Notes: a model not told the origin generated them from the letters alone. DNA of 64,000 nucleotides from Alphaproteobacteria bacterium (GCA_016793165.1 JAEULA010000008.1:186001-250000); one strand, 5' to 3'; counted from the first letter of the stretch, positions 23,917-34,567 are shown. Numbers and translations are program-made.

Positions 23917-24183
23917 ATGGACGTCAACGACGTGCTCGCCGTCTCGCGCGACGCGATGTGGGTCACGCTCAAGCTGAGCGGGCCGATGATGCTGGTCGGC
24001 CTCGCCGTGGGCCTCGTCGTCTCGCTGTTCCAGGCGCTGACCCAGATCCAGGAGATGACCCTCGCCTTCGTGCCGAAGATCCTCGCGATCTTCGCGATCT
24101 TCCTGCTGATGCTGCCGTTCATGGTCTCGACCATGGTCGGCTTCACGCAGGAGCTCGCGACCCGGATCGTGACCGGCGGCTGA
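23917..24183 (+). CDS. fliQ: Flagellar export gate protein FliQ
   Basis: 88 residues with two membrane hairpins; LKLSGPMMLVGLAVGLVVSLFQALTQIQEMTL and the second helix IFAIFLLMLPFMVSTMVGF are family hallmarks. Stoichiometric partner of FliP and FliR in the export gate. Confidence 0.96.
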   Translation: MDVNDVLAVSRDAMWVTLKLSGPMMLVGLAVGLVVSLFQALTQIQEMTLAFVPKILAIFAIFLLMLPFMVSTMVGFTQELATRIVTGG

Positions 24184-24199
24184 GGCGGCCTCCGCGCGG

Positions 24200-24964
24200 A
24201 TGCTCGCCGATCTCCTCGCCGGCCAGGTCTGGTCGATCTTCCTCGTGTTCGCGCGGTTCGGCGCCGCCTTCGCGGTGATGCCGGCCTTCTCGGAGGTCTT
24301 CGTTCCCGTGCGCGTGCGCCTGCTCCTCGCGGGCGCCGTCACCTTCGCGGTGGCGCCCGCGATCGCCGGCATGCTTCCCGCCCTTCCGGCCGAGCCGCTC
24401 CAGCTCGCCTTCGTCGCCGGCCTCGAGGTGGCGATCGGCATCTTCCTCGGCCTGATCGCCCGGCTCACGCTGGCGGCCGCACACATCGCGGGCCTGGTGA
24501 TCGGCTACCAGACGTCGCTCGCCAACGCCTTCGCCTTCGATCCGTCGACGCACCAGCAGGGCGTGATCACGTCGGCCTGGATGTCCACCCTGGCGATCGT
24601 CGTGGTGATGGCGGGCGACCTGCACCACGTGCTGCTGCGCGCCCTGGTCGACTCCTACGCCATGTTCCCCGCCGGCCATGTCGTCGATCCCGGCGAGTTC
24701 GCCGAGGCCGCCACGCAGATGCTCGGTCGCAGCTTCGGCCTCGGCGTGCGCATGGCGATGCCGTTCCTCGTCTACGGCATCGTGCTGTTCCTGGCGCTGG
24801 GGCTGATGCAGCGGCTGATGCCGCAGCTCCAGGTCTTCTTCGTGGCGATGCCGTTGCAGCTCGCCCTCGGCTTCGTGCTGCTGGCGATGACGACCGGCCT
24901 GGCGATGATGCTCTTCGTCGAGGAGGTCGAGACCGGCCTCGGCTCGATCATCCGGATGCGGTGA
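24200..24964 (+). CDS. fliR: Flagellar export gate protein FliR
   Basis: 254 residues, six or so membrane helices. FARFGAAFAVMPAFSEVFVPVRVRLLLAG, GLVIGYQTSLANAFAFDPST and PQLQVFFVAMPLQLALGF are characteristic. Completes the FliPQR gate; fliP is in the divergent operon. 16 nt after fliQ and 6 nt before flhB. Confidence 0.95.
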   Translation: MLADLLAGQVWSIFLVFARFGAAFAVMPAFSEVFVPVRVRLLLAGAVTFAVAPAIAGMLPALPAEPLQLAFVAGLEVAIGIFLGLIARLTLAAAHIAGLVIGYQTSLANAFAFDPSTHQQGVITSAWMSTLAIVVVMAGDLHHVLLRALVDSYAMFPAGHVVDPGEFAEAATQMLGRSFGLGVRMAMPFLVYGIVLFLALGLMQRLMPQLQVFFVAMPLQLALGFVLLAMTTGLAMMLFVEEVETGLGSIIRMR

Positions 24965-24970
24965 GCCGCG

Positions 24971-26068
24971 ATGGCCGACGACAAGGACGAATCGACACAG
25001 ACAGAAGAGCCGACAGCCAAGCGCCAGCAGGAGGCGAGGGCCCGCGGCCAGGTGCCGCTGTCGCGCGAAGTCAATTCCTGGCTGGTCCTGCTCGCCGCCA
25101 CGCTCGGCCTCGTCAACTTCGCCGACGACATGATGCGCAGCGGCCGCCAGATCGTCCGCTACTTCCTCGAGAAGCCGCACATGATCGCGGTCGAGGCGGA
25201 CACGCTGCCTGGGTTCATCCTCGACGTGTTGCTTTCGGCGGCCGTCGTCGTCGGGCCGGTGATCCTCGCGATCGTGGTCGCGAGCGTCGCCTCGACGATC
25301 GTCCAGGTCGGCTGGCTGTTCTCGCCGGAATCGATCAAGCCGTCGTTCGAGAAGCTGTCGCCGCTCAAGGGCCTCAACCGGCTGTTCTCCGTCGCATCCC
25401 TGGTCGAGTTCGCGAAGGGGCTGCTCAAGCTCGCGATCGTCGGGACGGCCTGCTACCTCGTGACGGCGCCCGGCTTCGACTCCCTACCGCTCTTCGTCCT
25501 GCGCGAGCCCGAGGCGGCGATGGCCATCCTCGGTGGCCTGTCGCAGAAGCTGCTGGTCGCGACGGTGGCCGTCCTGACGCTGATCGCCGCCGCCGACGTC
25601 GCCTACCAGCGCATCCGGCTCAACAAGGAGCTGCGGATGAGCCGGTCCGAGATCCGCGACGAGGTCAAGGATCAGGAAGGCGATCCGATGGTGAAGGCCA
25701 AGCTGCGCCAGATCCGTCACGAGCGCTCGCGCCGGCGGATGATGCAGGCGGTCCCGAAGGCCGACGTCGTGATCACCAATCCGACGCACTACGCGGTCGC
25801 GCTCAAGTACGAGCGCGACACGATGGACGCGCCGGTGCTGGTCGCGAAGGGCGTCGATGCCGTCGCGCTGCGCATCCGCGAGCTGGCGACCGAGAACGAC
25901 GTGCCGATCGTCGAGAACCCGCCGCTGGCGCGCGCCCTGCACGCGACAGTCGAAATCGACGAGGAGATCGAGCCGGAGCACTACAAGGCGGTGGCCGAGA
26001 TCATCAGCTACGTGCTGAAGCTGCGCGGCGACGGCCGTGCGGCCGCCGGAGACGCGCCCAAGTCGTGA
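24971..26068 (+). CDS. flhB: Flagellar export switch protein FlhB
   Basis: 365 residues. Hydrophilic start (MADDKDESTQTEEPTAKRQQEARARGQVP), four membrane segments, then the cytoplasmic domain with the autocleavage motif NPTHYAVALKYERD around residues 272-285. VDAVALRIRELATENDVPIVENPPLARAL follows. It gates rod/hook versus filament export. A second FlhB-C-like gene (flhX) is divergently encoded 2.4 kb upstream. Confidence 0.97.
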   Translation: MADDKDESTQTEEPTAKRQQEARARGQVPLSREVNSWLVLLAATLGLVNFADDMMRSGRQIVRYFLEKPHMIAVEADTLPGFILDVLLSAAVVVGPVILAIVVASVASTIVQVGWLFSPESIKPSFEKLSPLKGLNRLFSVASLVEFAKGLLKLAIVGTACYLVTAPGFDSLPLFVLREPEAAMAILGGLSQKLLVATVAVLTLIAAADVAYQRIRLNKELRMSRSEIRDEVKDQEGDPMVKAKLRQIRHERSRRRMMQAVPKADVVITNPTHYAVALKYERDTMDAPVLVAKGVDAVALRIRELATENDVPIVENPPLARALHATVEIDEEIEPEHYKAVAEIISYVLKLRGDGRAAAGDAPKS

Positions 26069-26135
26069 CGGCGACCCTGGGTTGACGATATCCTGCGCGC
26101 GTCCTCCCCTCGGACGCCAGCACCGGGACGTCACC

Positions 26136-28628
26136 ATGAAGGCCTACTACGCCCACGGCGTGCATGCGCGGCGGCGGGCCGCCGCCTACGGCGCCATGTC
26201 GGTCGCGCTCGTGATCGTCGTTCCGATCATCGCTGCGTCGGTCCTCGGCCACGTTCATGCGCGCCTCGACGGCGTGCAGCTCGCGACGATCGCCGGCATC
26301 GCGGGCGTCGCCGCGATCCTGCCGGGCTGGTTCGCGTGGCACATCCTGGCCAAGGAGGCGATCTGGCAGGCGCGCCTGGTGCACCACTTCGGCGACACGA
26401 TGACGGCGCCGCGCCTGATCGTCGATGCGCAGGGGGGCCAGCTCTGGAGCAACGCGCGGTTCGTCTCGACCTTCGCCCTGCCGGCCGATGCCGGGCTGCC
26501 GGGCACGCTCGATCTGCTGTGCGTCACGCCGGGATCGCGCGAGGCCGTCGAGTCCCTGTGGGCGCGGGCGCGCAGCGGCGAGTCCGGGCATATCGAGGTC
26601 GTCGCCCATGCGGGCGGACCGGACGAGCGCCACTACGACGTCGTCGCCCAGCCCTGGCGCGACGTTCCAGGCGCGAGTTCCTGGATCATCCAAGACATCT
26701 CCACGCAGCGGCGCACCGAGCGCGTCCTGGAGGAGGAGCGGGCGAAGATCATCGATTTCCTCGAGCACGCGCCGGTCGGCTTCTACGCCACCGACGGCGA
26801 CGGGCGGTTCATCTACATGAACGGCACGCTCGCCGGCTGGCTCGGGGTGGCGGATGCCGGCGGCGAGGGGCGGCTCGACGACCTCCGCCTCCACGACGTG
26901 CTCGGCGACCGTCCCGCGGCGGGCACCCCGGCGCACGATCCCTTCGGCGGCGGCGGCAAGCCGTCGGGCGAGGCGATGCTGGTCGCGCGCGACGGCCGGC
27001 GCCTGCCCGTGTTCATCAGCCAGACCGTCGCCACCGGGCCGGACGGCGTGCTGCGCGTGCGCGCCGTGGTCCGCGACCTGCGGCCCGAGCGCGAGATGGC
27101 GGCGGTCCTCGCGCGCACCGAGCAGGGATTCCGGCGCCTGTTCGAGGAGGCGCCGGTGGCGATCGCGCGGCTCGACGCGAGCGGGCGGATCGACGCGTGC
27201 AACCCGGCATTCTGCCGCCTGACCGGGCTGCCGGCCGAGGCGGCGCGCGGCCGGCCGCTGGTCGACCTGCTCCGCCCGGAGGACCGCGCGGAGATCGCCG
27301 ATCGGCTGGACCGCATCGCGCGCGCCTCGGATCCGACGGGCGCGATGGACGCGCGGCTGGCATCCACGGGCGGGCGCGAGACGGTCGTGTCGCTTTACGC
27401 GAGCCGCGTGGAACGCGATTCCGCCGGGCGCACCGAGCTCGTCATGCACTTCCTCGACGTCAGCGAGCAGAAGCGCCTGGAGCTGCAGTTCGCGCAGAGC
27501 TCGAAGATGCAGGCCGTCGGTCAGCTGGCCGGCGGCGTCGCGCACGACTTCAACAACCTGCTGACGGCGATGATCGGATTCTGCGACCTGCTGCTGCTGC
27601 GCCATCGCGCCGGCGACCCGTCCTTCGCGGACATCATGCAGATCAAGCAGAACGCCAACCGCGCCGCGAACCTCGTGCGCCAGCTGCTCGCCTTCTCGCG
27701 CCAGCAGACCCTGCAGCCCAAGGTGCTCGACATCACGGACGCGCTGAGCGAGATCACGCATCTGCTGCGCCGGCTGATCGGCGAGAACATCGTCCTCGAC
27801 ATCGTGCATGCGCGCGATCTGCACCTCGTGCGCGTCGACCAGGGACAGTTCGAGCAGGTGGTGATCAACCTCGCGGTCAATGCCCGCGACGCGATGCCCG
27901 GCGGCGGCAAGCTCTCGATCCGCACCGCCAACCACCAGCAGCTGGAGACCGAGCAGCGCGGCGTCGAGACGATCCCGGCCGGCGACTACGTCGTCATCGA
28001 GGTCGGCGACACGGGCACGGGAATCCCCCCGGAGAATCTCAGCCGCATCTTCGAGCCGTTCTTCTCGACCAAGGAGGTCGGCGCCGGCACCGGCCTCGGC
28101 CTGTCGACCGTGTACGGCATCATCAAGCAGACCGGCGGCTTCATCTTCGTCGACTCCCGGCCCGGCCACGGCACGCAGTTCCGGATCTACCTGCCGCGCT
28201 GGAAGGGCGAGGTGAACAAGGCGACCGAGCGCCCCGTCGAGCCGCGGCGCGCCGACACCACGGGCGCGGGCACCGTGCTGCTCGTCGAGGACGAGGACGC
28301 GGTCCGCCTGTTCTCGGCGCGGGCGCTGCGCAACAAGGGCTACAAGGTGATCGAGGCGCGCTCGGGCGAGAACGCCCTGGAGCTGCTCGACAAGGGCACC
28401 TCGCCGATCGACGTGCTCGTCACCGACGTCGTGATGCCTCAGATGGACGGCACCGAGCTGATCAAGCGCGTGCGCGAGCGCACGCCGTCGATGCGGGTGA
28501 TCTGCATCTCGGGCTACGCCGAGGAGACGTTCCGCAAGCGGCTGGACTCGGCCGAGGACGTGCACTTCCTGCCCAAGCCGTTCTCGCTCGAGCAGCTCGC
28601 GGGCAAGGTCAAGGAAGTGATCCGCTGA
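26136..28628 (+). CDS. cckA: Hybrid sensor histidine kinase CckA
   Basis: 830 residues. Two N-terminal membrane segments (~residues 17-37 and 45-65), two or three PAS-like domains (~90-450), a HisKA domain with H470 in GGVAHDFNNLLTAMIGFCDL, HATPase motifs (NLAVNARDAMP, EVGDTGTGIP, GTGLGLSTVYG) and a C-terminal receiver with D764 (VTDVVMPQMDG). The sequence around H470 and the end (HFLPKPFSLEQLAGKVKEV) are the CckA type. CckA starts the CckA-ChpT-CtrA/CpdR phosphorelay. It lies 67 nt after flhB, an arrangement I recall from other Rhodospirillales genomes. Confidence 0.9.
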   Translation: MKAYYAHGVHARRRAAAYGAMSVALVIVVPIIAASVLGHVHARLDGVQLATIAGIAGVAAILPGWFAWHILAKEAIWQARLVHHFGDTMTAPRLIVDAQGGQLWSNARFVSTFALPADAGLPGTLDLLCVTPGSREAVESLWARARSGESGHIEVVAHAGGPDERHYDVVAQPWRDVPGASSWIIQDISTQRRTERVLEEERAKIIDFLEHAPVGFYATDGDGRFIYMNGTLAGWLGVADAGGEGRLDDLRLHDVLGDRPAAGTPAHDPFGGGGKPSGEAMLVARDGRRLPVFISQTVATGPDGVLRVRAVVRDLRPEREMAAVLARTEQGFRRLFEEAPVAIARLDASGRIDACNPAFCRLTGLPAEAARGRPLVDLLRPEDRAEIADRLDRIARASDPTGAMDARLASTGGRETVVSLYASRVERDSAGRTELVMHFLDVSEQKRLELQFAQSSKMQAVGQLAGGVAHDFNNLLTAMIGFCDLLLLRHRAGDPSFADIMQIKQNANRAANLVRQLLAFSRQQTLQPKVLDITDALSEITHLLRRLIGENIVLDIVHARDLHLVRVDQGQFEQVVINLAVNARDAMPGGGKLSIRTANHQQLETEQRGVETIPAGDYVVIEVGDTGTGIPPENLSRIFEPFFSTKEVGAGTGLGLSTVYGIIKQTGGFIFVDSRPGHGTQFRIYLPRWKGEVNKATERPVEPRRADTTGAGTVLLVEDEDAVRLFSARALRNKGYKVIEARSGENALELLDKGTSPIDVLVTDVVMPQMDGTELIKRVRERTPSMRVICISGYAEETFRKRLDSAEDVHFLPKPFSLEQLAGKVKEVIR

Positions 28629-28647
28629 CCCGGGCCGCCGGCGGCGG

Positions 28648-30300
28648 TCAGCCGCGGGCGGCGGCGCGCGGGGTCGGGGATTCGAAGTCCCAGGGGACGT
28701 TGGGCGTCGGCGTCGGCTTGCCGTAGTACCAGCCCTGGGCGAGCTTGACGCCGAGGGCGCGCAGCCGCTCGGCCTGCTCGCGCGTCTCGACCATCTCGGC
28801 GATCGTGCCGATGTTGAGGTCGTCGCAGAGCCGGACCAGCCCGCGGACCATCGCGTCGTCCTTCGGGGAGTCGCCGAGGCGCCGGACATAGGCGCCGTCG
28901 ATCTTCACGAAGTCGACGCTGAGCGCCTGCAGGTACTGGAAGCTGGCGGAGCCGGCGCCGAAGTCGTCGAGGCAGACCTGGAAGCTGCGCCGGCGGATGT
29001 CCTGCAGGACCTTGTTGGTCGCCGTCAGGTCCTTGAGACGCGCGCTCTCGGTGATCTCGATCGCGAGGCGGTTGGCCAGGGCCTTGTTCTCGTCGAGCAG
29101 CTCGAGAAGGCATTTCACGAAGACGCCGTTCTCGATCGACCGGCCGGAGATGTTGATCGCGAAGGAGACGCGTCGGTCGACGGTCGGCTGGCGCAGCGCG
29201 CTGAGCGCGCGGGTCATAACCGCGAGGTCGAGCTGCTCGATCACGCCGATCTCCTCGGCGAAATGGATCGTGTCGAGCGGGCTCTCGTCGTTCTTGAACC
29301 GGGTGAGCACCTCGAAATGGTGGAAGCGGCCGGTCGCGAGGCTCGCGATCGGCTGGTACATGAGCGAGAACTGGTTGTCGCGGACCGTGCGCGAGAAGTC
29401 GCGCACGCGCTCCAGCGTCGAGGCGACCATGTCCTCGAAGACCGCGCCGAGGCTGTTGGGCATCTCCTCGGGCAGTCCGGTGCGGGTCACCTGGTCGACG
29501 ACGTAGCGGATCGCGCGGACGGTGCCGTCGGGCGGGATGTCGGTCGAGGCGATGTCGAGGGTCGAATGCGACACGGCCAGCGGATTGCCGTCGGGCGTCG
29601 CGGGGCGGGTGGCCTCGGCGATCCGCTGGACGAGTTCCTCGGCGCGCTGCTTGGGGTCGTGGACCACGCCGAAGCGCTCCGGGCTGATCCGCGCGGCCGT
29701 CGTGCCGTCGATCGACGCGGCGCGCAGCAGCGCGCCGATGCGGCCGACGAGGTCGCGCGACTGCTCTGCGGGCAGGCGCTTGTTGAGGTCGTCGAGGCCC
29801 GGCAGGTCGAGGAAGGTGAGCTCGAGCGGCTTGTCGAGCGCGCGTGCGGCATCGACGAGGCTGGCGGCGACGTCGCTGAAGGCCGCCGCGTCGAGGAGTT
29901 GCGTCCCCGGATCGCGCCGCTTCGCGGCTGCATGCGGCGCGGCGGCGAGCGACACGTGGCTGAGCGTGCAGGCGATGGCGTTCGGCCGCATCGGCAGCCG
30001 GCAGGCGCTGAAGAGCGCGTCGCGCGGCTTGCCGCCGTCGCGCGTCAGGGCGAGGCGGACCAGCACTGGGCCGCAACGGCTCGACGGCTGCAGGGAGTCC
30101 AGGAGGTTGCCGACCAGCCCGTGGTCCTCCGGCGCGAAGAGCTCGGTCCAGGGCCGGCCCGGCAGTTCGGACTCGCCGACGGGCACCAGCCCCGACGTCG
30201 CGCCGAGGACGAACGCGACCTTGCGGTCGCCGTCGAGCTCGACGAGCAGGTCCGCGCCCGCGAACGAGAACGCCATGAACCTGGCGAGGTCGCTGCTCAC
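28648..30300 (-). CDS. EAL-domain protein (probable c-di-GMP phosphodiesterase) with degenerate GGDEF
   Basis: 550 residues, no membrane segment. N-terminal PAS-like region (~1-110), a degenerate GGDEF-like domain (~150-290, where the active loop reads ARISPERFGVV), then an EAL domain (~310-545). EAL metal and catalytic residues appear intact: FEVLTRF (EVL for EAL), NISGRS, IEITES, DDFGAGSASF, VKIDG, EMVET and QGWYYGKP. It is therefore probably active. It converges on cckA with a 19-nt gap and lies 39 nt after the MCP-PilZ gene, so the two may be co-transcribed. Confidence 0.86.
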   Translation of the reverse strand: MSSDLARFMAFSFAGADLLVELDGDRKVAFVLGATSGLVPVGESELPGRPWTELFAPEDHGLVGNLLDSLQPSSRCGPVLVRLALTRDGGKPRDALFSACRLPMRPNAIACTLSHVSLAAAPHAAAKRRDPGTQLLDAAAFSDVAASLVDAARALDKPLELTFLDLPGLDDLNKRLPAEQSRDLVGRIGALLRAASIDGTTAARISPERFGVVHDPKQRAEELVQRIAEATRPATPDGNPLAVSHSTLDIASTDIPPDGTVRAIRYVVDQVTRTGLPEEMPNSLGAVFEDMVASTLERVRDFSRTVRDNQFSLMYQPIASLATGRFHHFEVLTRFKNDESPLDTIHFAEEIGVIEQLDLAVMTRALSALRQPTVDRRVSFAINISGRSIENGVFVKCLLELLDENKALANRLAIEITESARLKDLTATNKVLQDIRRRSFQVCLDDFGAGSASFQYLQALSVDFVKIDGAYVRRLGDSPKDDAMVRGLVRLCDDLNIGTIAEMVETREQAERLRALGVKLAQGWYYGKPTPTPNVPWDFESPTPRAAARG

Positions 30301-30339
30301 CGGCGTCCCGCCTTCGCGTCAGGGGTGCCGCGCATCGCG

Positions 30340-32796
30340 TCAGGCCGCGCGCGCACCGACGGCGACCAGGCGATCGATCGCCTCGCCGACGCGGGCGAGC
30401 TCGGATTCGCTGCCGGTGAAGCGCAGATGCGAGCGCCCGCTGCTCGCGCCGACCACGACGAATCCGATACCCGGCACGTCGAGCTCGGGAACGAGCAGGC
30501 TGCCCACGGCACGGGCCGGCAACTGGTCGCTGATCTGCGCCCCGCCGCGCGACAGGTTGGAGACCCGCGTCGGCCCCTGGCTTTCGCCCGCGGTGAAGCT
30601 CGCCTCGAGGGTGACGGCGTAGCGCGGCGCCTTCCGGCGATCGATCTGCTCGACCGAGGTTCGCAGCGCGCGGATCACCGTCGAGCGGACGGTGCCGACC
30701 ATGTCGCCGAGCTCGCCGGCGAGCCCGGTGGCCAGGCGCGCGCGCTCGGTGGTTCCCGCCGCTTCCGTCGAGACGTCGGAGATGCGCGCGGCGACCTCGC
30801 GGGCGGCGGTCGTGGTCTCGGCGACGTTGCGCGAGATCTCCCGTGTGGCCGAGGCCTGCTGCTCGACCGCGGCCGCCACCGAGCTCGTGATCTCGTCGAT
30901 GCTGCGCAGGTCCTCGCCGCCGCGCATGACCTGCTCGACGGTGCGCTCGGTGGAGCGCCGGATGTCGTCGATCAGGCGCGAGATGTCGTCGGTCGACCGC
31001 GCGGTCTGCGTCGCGAGGTTCTTGACCTCGCCGGCGACCACGGCGAAACCCTTGCCCGCATCGCCGGCTCGGGCGGCCTCGATGGTCGCGTTGAGGGCGA
31101 GCAGGTTGGTCTGGCTGGCGATCTCGGCGATCAGGCGCGTGACGTCGCCGATCTTGTCGACGACGTCCGCGAGCTCCTTGATCGAATCGCGCGTGGCCTC
31201 GCCGGTCTGGCGCGCGGCCTGGGTCGCCCCTGCGGCGTTCGCGACCTGGCGCGAGATCTCGTCGATCGAAGCGGAGAGCTGGGTCGAGGCGGATGCGACC
31301 GCCTGGGCGTTGGCCAGCGCCTGCTCGGACGCCGCGGCGACCGATCCGGCATTGGCATCGACCCGCTGGGCCGCGCTCTCGGTGTCGGCGGCGTTCGCGG
31401 ACATCCTGTGGGCGCGCTCCGAGACGATGTCGACGGCGGTCGCCAGCTCACGCTCGATCATGTCGGCCATGCTGGCCAGGGCCGCAGTGCGATCCTGCTC
31501 GGCGCGGGCGCGCTCGACCTCCTGCTGGCGCGTGAGCTCGGCGACGCGCAGCGCGTTCTGCTTGAACACCTCGACGGCGCGGCCCATGTCGCCGATCTCG
31601 TCGCGGCGCGCGAGCGCCGGAACGTCGGTCGCCGTTTCGCCGGCGGCGAGCCGGGTCATGGCGGCAGTGAGGCTCTTGAGGGGCGCGCAGCCGGCGATCC
31701 CGACGCCGAAGCCGAGCGCGGCGAGGATCACGGCGCTGAGCACGATCACGATCTCGATGCTCGTCTCGATCGCATGCGGCGCGGCGCCGATCTCGCGATG
31801 GTCGGCGCTGACGGTGAGGATCCAGCCGAGGCCGGGGAAGTCGAAAGCGCCGGGCGTGCGGCCGTAGCCGACACCGACGGTGGTGCCGCGCCGCGCATTG
31901 GGCGTCTCGGCGATGAACCCGGCCGCGCCGGATGCCGCCGCGCGCACGGCGCGATCGCCCTGCTGGAGCAGATTGAGCTTGAGGACGACCTCGGCGTCGC
32001 GATGGAAGGCCGAGGCGCCGCCGGCGCCGGGCGCGAAGTCGACGAGGACGCGGCCGGCGGCGTCGGTCACGACGATGTCGGCGCTGGCGAGGCCGTCGGC
32101 GACCAGCTTCGACTGGGCATCCTTCAGCAGGTCCTCGATCAGGTCGAAGCCGACGAGGTTCACCCAGACGCCGACGGTCCGGCCGCCGGCGCTCACCGGT
32201 GCGGCGAAGGCGAGGCCGAGCCCGTCGTCGCCGGCGAGCCGCGCGATCTCCTCGTGGCGCCGCGGCTCGTCGACGAATGTGCCGGTGAACCCGTTGCGTC
32301 CCTCGAGGAAGCGGCCCGCCATCGCGGCCTTGAACCACGAGGCGTCGGCGTAGTTGCGCTTCGCGATGAAGGCCGTGTCGACGGCCTTGCCCTTCGCATC
32401 CTTGTCGTTGACGGCGACGACCTTTCCGGTGGCGTCGACGAGGACCATGACCTTGTAGATGCCGTAGAGGCTCATGAAGTTGTTCATCGCCTCGACGACG
32501 GCGCCCGGCTGCGCGGGCGTGCCGGCGAGATCGGCGATGGCGTGCGGGTGCGCCGCGAAGGCCTGGACGTCGCCATAGCGCTCGAACAGGTTGCGGTCGA
32601 TCACCTCGCCAATGCGCGTCGCGGAATCGCGCAGCCGGACGGCGCTCAGGGCCTCGAGTTCGCCGGACTTCCAGACCACGACGCCGTAGATGGCGGCACA
32701 GGGCAGCATCGCGAAGACGATCAGCAGGGCGGCGAGCTTGATGCGGATCGAGGCGAGGAGGGGGACGGAGGCCGTTGGTTCTGCTGGAGTCGACAT
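30340..32796 (-). CDS. Methyl-accepting chemotaxis protein with Cache sensor and C-terminal PilZ domain
   Basis: 818 residues. TM1 ~20-42, a large periplasmic dCache-type sensor (~45-335), TM2 ~345-368, HAMP (~370-420), and an MCP signalling domain with the hairpin [20 protein letters not shown] and [15 protein letters not shown]. The last ~105 residues carry the PilZ signatures RRKAPRY and NLSRGG (RxxxR and [DN]xSxxG), which bind c-di-GMP. The layout resembles Tlp1 of Azospirillum brasilense. It should let c-di-GMP modulate chemotaxis. No ligand can be assigned. Next to an EAL protein. Confidence 0.9.
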   Translation of the reverse strand: MSTPAEPTASVPLLASIRIKLAALLIVFAMLPCAAIYGVVVWKSGELEALSAVRLRDSATRIGEVIDRNLFERYGDVQAFAAHPHAIADLAGTPAQPGAVVEAMNNFMSLYGIYKVMVLVDATGKVVAVNDKDAKGKAVDTAFIAKRNYADASWFKAAMAGRFLEGRNGFTGTFVDEPRRHEEIARLAGDDGLGLAFAAPVSAGGRTVGVWVNLVGFDLIEDLLKDAQSKLVADGLASADIVVTDAAGRVLVDFAPGAGGASAFHRDAEVVLKLNLLQQGDRAVRAAASGAAGFIAETPNARRGTTVGVGYGRTPGAFDFPGLGWILTVSADHREIGAAPHAIETSIEIVIVLSAVILAALGFGVGIAGCAPLKSLTAAMTRLAAGETATDVPALARRDEIGDMGRAVEVFKQNALRVAELTRQQEVERARAEQDRTAALASMADMIERELATAVDIVSERAHRMSANAADTESAAQRVDANAGSVAAASEQALANAQAVASASTQLSASIDEISRQVANAAGATQAARQTGEATRDSIKELADVVDKIGDVTRLIAEIASQTNLLALNATIEAARAGDAGKGFAVVAGEVKNLATQTARSTDDISRLIDDIRRSTERTVEQVMRGGEDLRSIDEITSSVAAAVEQQASATREISRNVAETTTAAREVAARISDVSTEAAGTTERARLATGLAGELGDMVGTVRSTVIRALRTSVEQIDRRKAPRYAVTLEASFTAGESQGPTRVSNLSRGGAQISDQLPARAVGSLLVPELDVPGIGFVVVGASSGRSHLRFTGSESELARVGEAIDRLVAVGARAA

Positions 32797-32923
32797 GGAC
32801 CGGAGTTCCGCTGCGATGGGGCGACGATGCTTGGCGGGCCTCGAAACGCGGATGCGGGCCCGAGTTCCGACCCTACGCAGCCTTGATTAAAGCTATCTTT
32901 CGAGACCCGAGCCGGATGGATCC

Positions 32924-34567
32924 GTGTCCGAAGCGCGACCCGAGCCAGCGCCCCGATCGTCGTCGTCCCTCGCGCCGCTGTCGTCGCCGGCGTTCCGGCG
33001 GGTGTGGCTGGCGGCGCTGCTGTCGAATTTCGGCACCTGGATGCATTCCGTGGCGGCGGCATGGCTGATGACGTCCCTTGCGCCCGCGCCGGACATGGTG
33101 GCGCTGGTGCAGGCCGCCTCGACGGGGCCGATCCTGATCCTGTCGCTGGTCGCCGGGGCGGTCGCCGATCTGGTCGATCGGCGACGGGTGATCATCGCCG
33201 CCCAGGTCGCCATGTTCGCGACCTCGATCGCGATGACGGTGGTGACCTGGAGCGGCGGGATGGCGCCATGGATCCTGCTCGCCTTCACGTTCCTGATCGG
33301 CTGCGGCAACGCATTCCATGGACCGGCATGGCAGGCCTCGGTCAGCGATCTCGTCGGCCGGGCGAGCCTGCCTGCCGCGGTGGCGCTGAACTCGATCAAC
33401 TTCAACATCGCGCGGTCCGTCGGACCGGCGATCGGCGGCGCGGTGGTCGCGGCCGCGGGCGTGGTCTTCGCGTTCGCCGTCAACGCGGCGACCTACATCC
33501 CGATGATCCTGGCCTTCGTCCTGTGGCGGCGGCCGGCCGCCGCCGACGGCCTGCCGCGCGAGCGTCTCGCGTCGGCGATGATCAACGGCGTTCGCTACGT
33601 CGCCGAGGCCCCGGGCATCCAGACCGTGCTGGTGCGCGCGCTCGCCTTCGGCATCGGCGCGAGCGCGATCTGGGCCCTGCTTCCTGTGGTGGCGCGCCAG
33701 CAGGTCGGCGCCGGACCGCTGATGTTCGGCCTGATGCTGGGGGCGCTCGGCATCGGGGCCGTGCTGGCCGGCCTCATCCTCGTCTGGCTGCGCCGGCGCC
33801 TTGACGGCGAGGGGATCGTCTCGCTCGGATATCTCGCGATCGGCGTGGCCTCGGTGCTGCTCGGCGTGACGACGTGGCCGCCGCTGGTCTTCCTGGCGCT
33901 GATCTTGGCCGGCCTGTCCTGGGTCGGTTGCCTTTCGACGTTCAACATCTCGGTGCAGATCGCCGCCCCGAACTGGGTCAAGGCGCGGGCGCTGGCGATC
34001 TACCAGATGACCGCCTTCGGCGGCATGGCCGTCGGCAGCTGGCTATGGGGCGAGTTCGCGACGCTGCGCACGCCGGCGGTGGCCCTGGTGATCGCCGGTT
34101 TGCTGATGCTGGCATCGATCGGGCTGCGCCATCGCTACCGCATGCCGGCGGTGCCCGGAGCGAGCGAGCTCAGCCCGGCGCGGGCGTGGCCGGAGTCCAA
34201 GGCCGTGCTCGAGTTCGACCGCATGAACGTGCCAGTGCTCGCGCGCTGCGAATATCGGGTCGCGGTCGATCGCGGCGACGAGTTCGCGGCCTCGATGCGC
34301 GCAGTGCGCCGGCTGCGAAGGCGGGACGGCGCGCGGCGCTGGCGCCTATGGCACGACGTCGCGGATCCGGAGCGCTGGGTGGAGAGCTACGAGGTCGGGA
34401 GCTGGTTCGACCATCTGCGGCTGGAGCGTCGGCAGAGCGAGGCGGACGCGGCCGTGATCGCCCGGGCCTGGTCGTTCCACGCCGGACCGGAGACGCCGCG
34501 CCTGGAGGTGCTGGCGCTGCACGACCCGACGCGGATCCCGCTCGCCGATCCGGCGCCATCCGGATGA
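32924..34567 (+). CDS. MFS transporter of the MFS_3 (enterobactin-exporter-like) family with C-terminal soluble domain
   Basis: 547 residues from a GTG. About 12 membrane segments cover residues ~20-410. VWLAALLSNFGTWMHSVAAAWLM, DLVDRRRVI and GPAWQASVSDLVGR are typical of PF05977-type exporters. About 130 residues follow with a ferredoxin-like antibiotic-biosynthesis-monooxygenase-type pattern (ARCEYRVAVDRGDEFAASM, ESYEVGSWFDHLRLE), as in many family members. The substrate is unknown. Divergent from the MCP gene. Confidence 0.85.
   Translation: MSEARPEPAPRSSSSLAPLSSPAFRRVWLAALLSNFGTWMHSVAAAWLMTSLAPAPDMVALVQAASTGPILILSLVAGAVADLVDRRRVIIAAQVAMFATSIAMTVVTWSGGMAPWILLAFTFLIGCGNAFHGPAWQASVSDLVGRASLPAAVALNSINFNIARSVGPAIGGAVVAAAGVVFAFAVNAATYIPMILAFVLWRRPAAADGLPRERLASAMINGVRYVAEAPGIQTVLVRALAFGIGASAIWALLPVVARQQVGAGPLMFGLMLGALGIGAVLAGLILVWLRRRLDGEGIVSLGYLAIGVASVLLGVTTWPPLVFLALILAGLSWVGCLSTFNISVQIAAPNWVKARALAIYQMTAFGGMAVGSWLWGEFATLRTPAVALVIAGLLMLASIGLRHRYRMPAVPGASELSPARAWPESKAVLEFDRMNVPVLARCEYRVAVDRGDEFAASMRAVRRLRRRDGARRWRLWHDVADPERWVESYEVGSWFDHLRLERRQSEADAAVIARAWSFHAGPETPRLEVLALHDPTRIPLADPAPSG

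Noticed and set aside
26004..28889. 961-codon minus-strand open frame opposite cckA
   Set aside because: Composition is His/Arg/Asp-rich with no motif; the opposite strand encodes an unmistakable hybrid kinase.
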